Shown: one piece after another, positions 34,901 through 43,641 of the stretch | How positions within the stretch are numbered: position 1 is the stretch's first letter | Layout of the letters: each line of letters begins with the position of its first letter | Assembly: GCA_028673005.1 (NCBI GenBank) | Contig: CM054116.1 | Span: forward strand, 93,392,707-93,456,706 | Direction: 5' to 3' | Length of the DNA stretch: 64,000 bases | Source of the DNA: Tanypteryx hageni | Taxonomy: Eukaryota > Arthropoda > Insecta > Odonata > Petaluridae | Notes under the pieces: model-generated | The model's database searches: none | What the model was told of the DNA's origin: nothing | What the model saw: the letters and a program-made list of their open reading frames with translations, nothing else | Made by a program: the position numbers and the translations under genes

Positions 34901-37900
34901 ATGAGTGGGTTTCAATCAGGGAAAATAAAGCTAAAGTGGGTGTTCAAAATCTTGATGGAAAAAAGAGGCTAATTATTGTGTTGGCAGCGCTAAGAATAGA
35001 AGAAAAAGATCCCGAACTGTTTGCATTAGATGTAAAAAGGCTTACAAGGGGAGTGTTTGGCCAAACACAAATGCTGACGTGGTGAAATGTACTTTTTCAC
35101 ATTATGTTTTATATCCCATGAATAAAAAGGGAATATTGAGTCAAATTTGGATATGTTAGAGTGCATAATGCAAAATTTCATAATATATGTGCAAATCTAT
35201 GATAAATGTTGAGGTTATGAAGTTATATAATTTTAAAAATTATTTTCTTTTTCATAAAAACGTTTTTTGTTCAAACTTTTTTTTTATAAAAATAAATATT
35301 GCTTTGTCTCATATAAAACTTTTTCGCTTTAAACTGCAATTTGTTTTCAAAACCCATTAAAAATTTCGATATCCTAGACCAAAAATTAGGCTTGCAAAAA
35401 ATATTTAAAAAACACTTGAAATTTTCAAAAATTAGGTGCGAGCTTTCTGGGATTAAAATAGGCAAATGCCATGAGAGCGAAAGGGTTAAAACCACTGTAA
35501 ATGAAAAACTAAGGGTAACAGTAATGTTATCAGTATTAGCTGATGGGACAAAATGGCAACCCTTCGTAATATTCAAGAGGATGAATCTACCAAAAGAAAA
35601 ACTACCCCCTGGTATCATTTACAGATGCAATGAAAAAGGCTGGATGACTAGTGATTTGATGATTCAGTGGCTGAGTGGAGTTTGGGATAAATGGCCTGGT
35701 TCTCTTTTAAAGATGAGATCAATGCTAGTTCTTGATGGTTTCTCAGGACAACTTAGGGATGATGTGAAATCCAAAATATCACACCTCAATACTGATCTAG
35801 CGGTCATACCAGGAGGCTTGACCTCCCAACTACAAGTGCTCGATGTGGCCGTCAATAAGCTCTTTAAAGATCACCTGCAGCACCTTTATGGGGAATGTTT
35901 GCTGTCAGGGAATTGCCCTCTGACTTCAGCAGGTAAAATGAAAAAACCAACAAAGGCTCTACTTGGAAAATGGATTAAGACTGCATGGGACAGTATTTCA
36001 CTAGCATCGATAGTCCATGGATTTAAGAAGTGTGGTGTTTCTAACAGTTTGGATGGATCAAAAGATGACATTCTGCGGGCGGAGGAAGATGATGCAGCTA
36101 TTGGAGATTCCTACAGTAGTGAAAGTGAAAATAACAATTTAAAAATGTGATAATAACAAATACCTAACTTGCATGAGAAATTCTGTTCCAAAATTTTCAA
36201 TTGAAAATTCCAATCAAAATTGCTTATTTCAATTGGTTCAATGTACATTACTCAATGGTATAATAAACCTCGGCCATTGTGCGCATAATAAATTGTTTCC
36301 TTTAATTAGGAGTTAAAAATGGGGGGTTGTCTTATAATCAGAGTCATCTTATACTCAGCTATATGCAGTATTCTGTATATACTAAGTAAATGGAGGGGAG
36401 CAAACCAAAGGAGAGGGGGATGAGAAACGGGGGTTATCAGCGAATGGTGGGAGGTGGTAACCGTTAAGGACAAAGTAAGTAATGGATAATCCAATGACGG
36501 TGAAGGAATTGGGTGAGAGGTGGGAGAGGCAGGGGGAAGAAAAGGGAGGTGGAAAATTACAATGTGTTTACAATTGAATTAATTTGGGTGTACACAATAA
36601 GGGGAAGATTTTGATAGAGAAACTTGTTGATCAGCAAACATTTGGAATCAAAAATCACAAGTTTTCTCAAGTTGAAAAAATGATCATCTTTTCAAATTTA
36701 ATTTTAATTACACTACTTTCTAATGGATATCTAGAGATGAAAGTCAACTGGATGTTAAAACTGCAGTTCATACATTTGCTTGATTGACATCAAAACAAAC
36801 CTTTAGAGTGGCCAACTTTAAGGCATCCTGAAGGTGTTTCTTCAGAGAACTGTTCTCACTTTCTAGCATCGCACATTTCTCTTCCAACACAACTATCCTG
36901 GTGATAGTTTTGTGATCATTTTGTGTACTTTTAATTTGCTTTTCTTCTAATGCATCTTGATAATCAGTTGGTTTTCTCCACCATGGCTGAGAATGCCATG
37001 GCTGTGGAGCCCAATCAAGCTGAAAATGATAATAAAAAGCAAAGTAAAACAAATTATGTTTAAAGGATAATAAACCAACACATGATTTTTTGGCTGGTTT
37101 CCAAAGGAAACATAGCCCTATGAAATGGTCCTGTTTGTGTGTGTGTCCCCAACTAACAACTTTTGCACCACTGGACCGATTTTCATTAAACTTGATATGA
37201 GGTTCATGCTGCCAGGGCCTACCTATGGGCTATATTTTATTTCATGAAGATTGAAGTCCTGGGTTGGATTCCCTATTTGTTTTACATAGGAAATCTCAAA
37301 TCTATCATGCAGAGATGTTTTCTTTAATACATTAAAATATCTAAAATTGTCATATCGGAGCGAGGTTTGTACTGTTCTAAGGGGAAAAGAATGTAGATTA
37401 TAATTCATATCACAGAATTTTGATAATTGATCGTATTTTCTTGAATTTCTACTAAAACATAGCGTTTTAAATTGCATTTTATCATGTTGTTACCATGGAG
37501 ACGATTATTACCGAATTTGGCTTGAGTATAGACAAGTGAACAAATTGATTATTTTCTTTTCTGCTCCACTACTCCTCAGCAATGAACAGTTGGCCAATAA
37601 ATATTAGCTTAAAACAGTAACATTTATTAAATTTGTATATTAAAAAAATTACATGCCAAGTATGTCAGAAAGAGATTTTGACAATTTTTTAGTAGGTACT
37701 TTAAACCTGATAATGTTCTATTAATTTGTTTTCTAATTTGTATCTATCATTGATAAACTATGAACTACAAGCGGTATTTATGGTATGAGAATTCCTTGGA
37801 ATGACTAACATACTGAGACATATCCTGTCAATATAAGCAATCAATTCGGGATGTCAACTTTGGGAAACCAGCCTGCATTAGTCCTGGTTTAGACTTCTTG

Positions 37901-40900
37901 TTTTTAGACAGTTTTCCACTGTTTATGCAACAAATTTTGTTCTCATTATGGCTATTGATAAGTTGCAGAAATCATTAGCAAAGGATGTGAAATCAGCTCA
38001 AAACTTAAGTCTGAATTTTGAAGTGATTGTGATCAGCACTAACCTTTAAAGGACTAGCATACATTTAAATGTATATTGAGTGTAGGTGCTATTGGCCTAG
38101 CATACATTTAAATGTTTGCTGAGCTAGGAGGCCATTTTTGTTTGTCTAGAGGTCTCTCAAGTCTTGGAATCAGCTGCTGGATGCCCCAGTTGCCCAGCAG
38201 ATTGACATAACATACCTTTGGTGTGAAAATATTGGTGTATCTAAAAGGATGACCTAAGCATTACAAAGACCAAAGGGGAATTGGGGTTCTTTCTTGAAGT
38301 GCCTGTCTAGGGAAGGAGGTACAGTTATGCAGAAAATGAGCCTTCTCTCTCTCCCCTCTGCAATTTTTACATACTAATTGTGGTTGTTCAAATATGTCTG
38401 CTGTTTGGGAGGGCTGATTGACACTGTTCAGCTGCTTGAGGATCTGAGATAAAGAGAACTAGACAATGCATGCGGATTTTTATAAACAAGAGGGTGATAG
38501 TGGGATGTAAAATAATATTGAAAAATTGCGAGCATCATAACTGAATAAATCCTAGGTTGGGTTCAGAATTTTTACATTTCGGAACTCTGAATGAAACAGA
38601 GCCCACGTGTACTCTGACACATTGAATGGCCTTTCCGTTCAGGGAGGCAATAAAAATGAATGTTTAGTTGGGTTTATTGCAGATTATTTCCAAAGACCCT
38701 CTCCTTCCCTAACAAGGGAAGCCCCCAAGGTGTGACACTCGCATCGGATTGAGACTTTGCAGGATGAAAGTATATGTAAAATAACGGACTCCTATTTCTA
38801 CCTAGGTGCCAACTCGATGTCGTTTACGAGAAAATGCCCTTTGAAAATCGCAATCCGAGAGTCAACGTAATAAGAACGTTAAAAGTCCTTGCCTAATTAT
38901 CTAGGATCATTGGTCTAGGGGAAACGAACTGGATTTCATAGATTTTTTCCGGGGTTCGATTCCCGATGGGGCCAATTTTTTTTCTGATTTTTTACATTTT
39001 TTTCCCCAATTTCCAGCATATCGTCAATAAAACTTGTACAACATTAAAAAAAAATGATTCCATGCATTATAACTACTATTTTTTTCATCGTAATTCTTCA
39101 CTGTAATTCTTCACCATAATTCTTCACGAACATAATTTTATGGATCACTACCCATTCGCTTTACCATCATGATCAATACATGACGAGATTTGAAAGAAGG
39201 AATGCAGAACAATGCACCGAAATAACCAAACAATATTGTGACATAATGCCAATTATAATTATAATGACAATAATTGACACCAATAAGCGATTTATCATAA
39301 TGAACAATACATGACGAGATTTAAAAGGAGGAATAAAGGACAATGCATCGAAATAACCCAAAAGTATTGTGACATAATTTCATTTATAATTATAATGACA
39401 ATAATTGACACCTGCAAATGATAACGAATCCCTTTAACAACAACACCGTAACTTTAATAACAACATTATAAGATGACTAGACACAGTTTTTCGTGGCCTT
39501 ATTAGCAGACGTCCTTGTCTCTCTACCACAGTCAACGTCAGGATATTGCCGAGCGATTTATTGTTAGAGGGCACATTTTGGAGTGGCAATTGGAATTGTT
39601 TGTCTTTGCTCGTGTTTTACGAGTGATCTTCAGTTTTTAGGGCAATAAAAACTACATTACGATGAAGAAAATAGTAGTTATAATGCATGGAATAAATTTT
39701 TTTTTAATGTTGTACAAGTTTTATTGACGATATGCTGGAAATTGGGGAAAAAAATGTAAAAAATCAGAAAAAAAATTGGCCCCATCGGGAATCGAACCCC
39801 GGAAAAAATCTATGAAATCCAGCTCGTTTTCCCTAGAGTCTAGGGAAAACGAGCTGGGCCTAGGGCCTAGACCAATGCTCCTAGATAATTAGGCAAGGAC
39901 TTTTAACGTTCTTATTACGTTGACTCTCGGATCGCGATTTTCAAAGGGCATTTTCTCGTAAACGACATCGAGTTGGCACCTAGGTAGAAATAGGAGTCCG
40001 TTATTTTACATATACTTTCATCCTGCAAAGTCTCAATCCGATGCGAGTGTCACACCTTGGGGGCTTCCCTTGTAAGATGAGAAATTCTTGAACTCCTCGA
40101 ATATGGTTGGAGAAAGTAGTTGTAAATATTTTTGAGTTGTGCGTATTCCTTTGCTAATGGTCTTTCGAGCCTTGGTAGGCATTTCCAAGTCCACAGAAAT
40201 GCATTATGTGACACAGCTTATGTTAGTCATCCTCAAACCACTGAATCATATGGCTGCAGTGACAACTGGACTAAAAAGCTATTCTTTCATCTCAAACACC
40301 TGACGATTCTGAACAGCCGGATCCTCCTAAACTCCTGCAGGGGAAAACTCTCTCACTGAGATTTTCAACTTGCCCTCATGAGACACATGAAGAAGGAGGG
40401 TTCAAGTGCTCTTCCCACTAGTGATTGTGCTCGAAAATTCTTGAGAAATTCCCTTTCTTTCAAATTCTCATTTCTCAAGAAATTTTTTCTCCAAAATTCG
40501 AGAATCTTGAGTCTCGAAAAATTTTTCTTGAGATTCTCATGAAATTTTTTCATTTTAAACCATTAAGCATTTTACATTTATTCAGCCTATTTACCATAGC
40601 ATGTATGTTTGTGTGACCTCATTTGTGATAAGTTTATAATGCATGTGGCCTATAGATCTCTTAATACAGCCCTAATTTTGATTATTTTTTCATAAACCAA
40701 CCTTTCTCACGACAGCATCCACTTTATCAGAGATCCGTCCCATAGCAATCCTAAGTTCAGCATTTTCAAATAAATGTGAATCTTGGAGGGAAGATTGATT
40801 TGGCACACCAGATGGTCTAGAAAAATTCACAGAATGAGATGGATAGGAATACACCTGAAATCAAAATCAATGTAAAAAAAGGAAACATTGCATAATAATT

Positions 40901-42816
40901 TATTCAACATGAAAGTAAATGAGAATAATTTTCATTGAATTACTATATGATACATGATTATTCAAAATAGTGTAAGCAACTTTAAAAATTCTTGCCCAAA
41001 AATAATACCTTCAATTTGATAGACTTAGTGAATTATCAATAGCAATACTAAAATATTTTTTAGTGCATTGTGGTTTATAAATATCACTGCATGTGGTGCT
41101 CACTTCACATTAATAGCACAATGGTGACACAAGGATATGTGGATTCAATTGCAAGTCCACCTGATCTCACACCCTGTGCCATTAAAGATTGTGTATACTT
41201 GCTCACATTAACTACTAAATTAAAGGAACGAATTATTGAATCACAGCTGCTTTCTAACTGGCTGACCATGAAAGCCTACAAGAACTGTGAGAGGAGTTTG
41301 GCTAACAATTGGATGGGTGTTGAATCCGATATCGGACGCACATTTATCAAGTTGTAAAATAACTTGTTATTATGTGAGTATTTCAAATATTATTCACAAT
41401 TGTTGTACTTTTTGTTTTTGAGGTTTTCTAAATCTTCATTATCTCTACATCCCTGAGTAGCCATTTTCTATTTATGTGATATGAGGACCACTAATAATGT
41501 AAGCTACAGATAAAATAATGCATTAAAATGTTTTGGGTATTGTCATTATTTTGTGCATTATGGCAGCAAAAGAATGTCTAGGATGGTATGATTTTTAGAG
41601 CTGTCTAAATAATTTTATATATCCCTGTGCTTTACAATAGAATTTGGAGGATGGTAATGACTATGACTTAATCAGAAGGTAATGCAAAGAACTATAAAAT
41701 TGTGAAAAGTTGTAAGCAGCAATATTATAATTTCCTACAAATCTACATCATCACCAATTATCCCCACAAGGTTATTTTCCACTAGATAATAGGAAAAACA
41801 ATATAGTTTTCTCACAAACTATAACTTTCATGAATTATATTTTTCTTTAAATTAATTTAATCTGTAATGCTCGGTTGAGTATTGATTTAATACTTTTGAG
41901 AAACTACTAACACTTTGTACTGAGGAGTTGCCATGCTGAGGTGGAGGTTGCCAGAAAATAGATGACTGCTGAGATAAGTTCTCTCGAGGAATTCCTGTTG
42001 GCCGCGGTTGAAGTTGGGGAAGTCGAGGTAGATTCCCAGGATCAGCTGTTATTTGTTCAACCTGCTATAAGTATTTGACCAAATATTCTTTTAAGACAAG
42101 GGTTGCAGATGTTATAGTGGGCCTTATTTTGACAAAAATTCAGAGATCTAAAAATCAATACCAAAAAATATCTAATTCTAGTAGAAAATAAATTATACAT
42201 TCATAACAAATGACTCTTGGCATATGGTATTTTATTAGGACTATGACATTCTTTTTGGTATTATTTATTGTTTAAAATAAACATTTAACACCCTAAATAT
42301 TCTGCTGCATATTTATGGTGCCTGCAGCAAATTACTCCATAGTAAAATCGCCTTGGATAAAATGTGAGGAAACCCACCAATAGCCAATTCTCAAACCTAC
42401 GTTAGAATAACATCCACTTCCTACTACACCAGTATTAATTATATTAATTTTCTACATAATCCTTCATTATCAACAATGCTCTTAAATGTAACCTCAAAAT
42501 TAAGCAAGATCTATTATTTGGAATTAATTATAATTAATAGAAGAGAGGTAAAATGCCCATGCCATCTAAAACAGAAGGTAAATGATATAATTATATGTTT
42601 CCAAATTTTCATCAATCTTTAATTCTCACAGAAAACACTGATTAATAAATTTATAGTTAACTTTACACTTACCTTAAAGTAATTTATTATTGATATGCGA
42701 TATTTCATGAATTAATATTTCTAGCTATTTTAGAATACTTTTGAAAAAGAAATAAGCACATCAAAAACAAATAACCTTACCTCCATTGGAATAATGCAGC
42801 CTCCTTCTTCCTCCAT
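28982..42816 (-). CDS. Unidentified coiled-coil protein, five exons, 311 residues
   Basis: Five minus-strand exons join without a break, every intron in phase 0: exon 1 42816-42781 (MEEEGGCIIPME, donor GAG|GTAAGG), exon 2 42064-41894 (57 codons, tandem TAGCAG acceptor, donor AAA|GTATTA), exon 3 40854-40702 (51 codons, acceptor ATTTCAG|GTG, donor AAG|GTTGGT), exon 4 37019-36801 (73 codons, acceptor TTTTCAG|CTT, donor AAG|GTTTGT), exon 5 29338-28982 (118 codons plus stop, acceptor TTATTAG|AAT). The N-terminal half is rich in P, Q and S. Two helical segments follow (ENAELRIAMGRISDKVDAVV, and VVLEEKCAMLESENSSLKKH with LQDALKLA), and the C-terminal exon is basic. A WAPQPWHSQPWW patch is unusual. 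I do not recognise the family; the NAELRIAMGRISDKVD helix loosely recalls FKBP15. Other exons may exist in the 7.5-kb intron 4. Confidence 0.6.
29446..31972 (-). mobile_element. Full-length piggyBac-like element with TTAA duplication
   Basis: TTAA at 29442-29445 and 31973-31976 flank ends CACTCTAACTGCTGG and (reverse-complemented) CACTTTAGCTGCGGCGG. The 2527-base element has a single transposase on the minus strand. Its right subterminal region has repeated GACGTC palindromes (31859-31864, 31900-31915, 31940-31955), a likely transposase-binding array. It lies in intron 4 of the coiled-coil gene. Confidence 0.92.
29799..31715 (-). pseudogene. piggyBac transposase with intron, one frameshift, one stop
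   Basis: ATG at 31715 opens an acidic exon (HRLTDGDILDELRCDWDESD); a consensus donor at 31576 (GTAAGT) and an acceptor at 31432 remove a 145-base intron. Exon 2 continues acidic, then DDDLFRHMKEQTNLYA and RDRFLAIMVNFHLND. A run of A then G near 30870 carries a one-base frameshift. The next frame has EDITIDEGMCKFRGRLTFKQ, TLYTDRYYTSPSLA (first catalytic D), WRDKRDVYMIST (second) and KKKFGVDLSDQRMSYG (third). An in-frame TAG at 29931 is followed, in frame, by the cysteine-rich RKCKVCSDKGKKE and CSLCKIPLCVQPCF. All catalytic aspartates and the terminal zinc-binding domain are present. Confidence 0.9.
32003..32406. mobile_element. Non-autonomous Helitron
   Basis: The sequence starts TCTAATATATAAAATTGAATG after an A and ends GCCAGGTACTTAAAGCTAG before a T. 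A 5' TC, a 3' CTAG, insertion between A and T and no target duplication are Helitron features, and both terminal phrases are common on arthropod Helitrons. Two direct copies of a 50-base block (about 32151-32201 and 32212-32263, cagacaNatatacagcNggtcctcatatat) lie inside. No Rep/helicase is present. Confidence 0.8.
32820..32885. repeat. Penelope pLTR-like fragment
   Basis: The segment aaatttatttcatgaccagttttgc..agcatcctcagatgagg is related to the pLTR core at 14618-14660 (ataaatttcttctgaccggtttcgc..agcatcatcaggtgatg). No other Penelope sequence is seen beside it. Confidence 0.45.
32915..33010 (-). pseudogene. Degenerate duplicate of exon 4 of the coiled-coil gene
   Basis: Bases 32915-33010 match 36920-37014 at about four positions in five, covering the codons for PQPWHSQPWWRKPTDYQDALEEKQIK. 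The copy has several changes, including a stop within the reading frame, and ends where the Tigger element inserted at 33011. The true exon 4 lies about 4 kb away in the same intron region, so this is a local exon duplication that has decayed. Confidence 0.8.
34060..35485 (+). mobile_element. Internally deleted piggyBac inside the Tigger transposase
   Basis: TTAA at 34056-34059 and 35486-35489 flank the ends CCCTTCGACGCTCAAGG and (reverse-complemented) CCCTTTCGCTCTCATGG. Precise removal of the 1426 bases plus one TTAA restores the Tigger reading frame across the junction. Two direct copies of CTCAAGGTGCCGATATATCG lie just inside the left end. The piggyBac is a different family from the one at 29446-31972. 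Confidence 0.93.
34720..35085 (+). pseudogene. piggyBac transposase C-terminal remnant
   Basis: The plus-strand frame MMLYTYMDERKSVKYWKKVA then FNIISRMVFYSYILYKEN resembles the helical block after the third catalytic aspartate of piggyBac transposases (K-W-W-K-K...N-A-Y-I-L-Y). It begins after the catalytic region, which is deleted. The usual cysteine-rich end is not seen; the frame ends VFGQTQMLTW. Confidence 0.75.
37053..38711. other. Intron 3 sequence, mostly without recognisable features
   Basis: A fragment at 37080-37250 contains the phrase accactggaccgattttcattaaa, common in dispersed arthropod repeats. At 38050-38120 a 19-base phrase ctagcatacatttaaatgt occurs twice. No coding sequence was recognised. 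Confidence 0.4.
38713..40071. mobile_element. Foldback element with ~380-420 bp inverted arms carrying a tRNA-like B box
   Basis: The left arm (about 38713-39093) recurs almost base for base in reverse complement as the right arm (about 39652-40071). TAA flanks both ends, which would be a 3-bp target duplication. Each arm contains attggtctagg (A-box-like), ccggggttcgattcccgatggggcca (a perfect B box, GGTTCGATTCC) and then a run of T. The right arm alone carries an extra 35-base palindrome at 39821-39855. The core has two tandem 120-base copies (39165-39285, 39292-39412). No protein-coding frame is visible. A 3-bp TAA duplication recalls PIF/Harbinger, but the ends are not diagnostic. Confidence 0.85.
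40420..40560. repeat. TE debris with repeated inverted TTCTCAAGAA-type motifs
   Basis: A block starting cccactagtgattgtgctcga is followed by repeated, mutually complementary motifs such as attctcaagaa and ttcgagaatctt. CACTAGTG ends with internal fold-back sequence are common in hAT-like MITEs, but the second end was not found. Confidence 0.35.
41128..41357 (+). pseudogene. DDE transposase C-terminal remnant (Tc1/mariner-related type)
   Basis: In intron 2 of the coiled-coil gene the plus strand reads IASPPDLTPCAIKDCVYLL and TTKLKERIIES. This resembles the S-P-D-L-(T/N)-P-C-D-F-F-L-W-G-Y-(L/V)-K-(D/S)-x-V-Y block, followed by the T-L-x-E-L-K-x-R-I segment, at the end of DDE_3-type transposases. 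About six residues of the block are missing. No TIRs were found. Confidence 0.5.
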
Positions 42817-43641
42817 CGAAAGTAAAAGTTGTAGTAGCAGAAAAGTTGAAGAACCTTGAAGAAATGAGAAGCAACAGAATTGATATCACAGATTTCAATG
42901 AAGTAAGACGGAGAAGTAGTGAAACTCAACTAAGAAGAATTCACATTAATTTACTCCAAAGAATATCGAGGTGTTAGATGGCAACCACGGATCTAAACAG
43001 AAAAACGATGAAAACTTTTGCTAAGATAATATCTACAAATGATAAATTAATGACAACAAAGCTAACAGCTGTTCCTGTTGATATATTAATAATGCAACTA
43101 CATATGCCAAGGTCAAGTCAGGAGAAAGTAGAAATAAAGGATAATAATAATACTTTATTGGTCCAAAAGATCTTAGCAAAGATGTTGAACAAGTCAAATG
43201 CAATACATACGATGAAAACTTTAGAGAAGTATGTAACACAGGTACACAGTATGATGTATAGGCATAATTATAATAATAGTAAAGTACAAAAAATTAAATT
43301 TTAGGGAAATCATCCTTCATAAAATTCTCAAGGCAATAGCATGTTTTCTAAATAATAACTTTTTTATCTTGGTTTTGAATAAATTTGAAGGTAGCCACTT
43401 AATGCTGGTTGGGAGTCTGTTACAGATTTTTGAAGCAGATTTATGAGGTCCTCATTGGCAGAAAGTTAGTGTGCAGCCATTTATATGAATATCCTTGTCT
43501 ACGTGTGAGATGGATGTGAATTGTTGCATTTGTAGGAGAAAGTGAGGGATTATTTTTGACAAATAAAGCACAATTTAGAATATAGATGGGAGGGTGAGGA
43601 TCTTGAGGGAAGTAAAGATAGGCTTGCCAGAAGTTCTAGAT

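Larger units (their letters stand above)
33398..36150 (+). pseudogene. Tigger transposase, disrupted
   Basis: Frame 1 (33398-33750) has the psq helix-turn-helix: FKLLMAKYDDETNNCAAARR, FGVTKANVRRWKKSQEML. A frameshift leads to QESIQMKALELVLTFKISQQ and FKASVGWITQFMWRKGLS (CENP-B region). A further frameshift leads to GQMGNANETAVFFDMPTNTT, where the usual first catalytic aspartate (N-x-D-E-T) is asparagine. The piggyBac insertion at TTAA 34056-34059 splits the frame; beyond 35486 it resumes exactly in phase with LRVTVMLSVLADGTKWQPF, SMLVLDGFSGQLRDDVK (second D) and LQVLDVAVNKLFKDHL (third D) and ends at 36150. At least two frameshifts, one insertion and a lost catalytic residue make it inactive. 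Confidence 0.9.
33013..36368 (+). mobile_element. Tigger/pogo element split by a piggyBac insertion
   Basis: The ends CTGTATATACATGAATATAAGA and (reverse-complemented) CTGCATATAGCTGAGTATAAGA are inverted repeats next to TA at 33011-33012 and 36369-36370. The element is 3356 bases with, and about 1926 without, the nested piggyBac. It carries a transposase on the plus strand and lies in intron 4 of the coiled-coil gene, antisense to it. Confidence 0.92.

Noticed and set aside
38890..38975. A genuine tRNA gene in the foldback arm
   Set aside because: The A-box-like and B-box sequences are there, but acceptor and anticodon arms do not pair into a cloverleaf by eye; treated as a tRNA-like module of the element.
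28982..42816. Naming the five-exon gene FKBP15
   Set aside because: Only one helix (NAELRIAMGRISDKVD) resembles it; the FKBP domain, the length and the rest of the sequence do not fit, so no name is given.
42978..43304. 108-codon plus-strand ORF
   Set aside because: It overlaps the 3' end of a minus-strand LINE (AATAAAGTATTATTATTATT tail) and has no family motif; it is an accidental frame.
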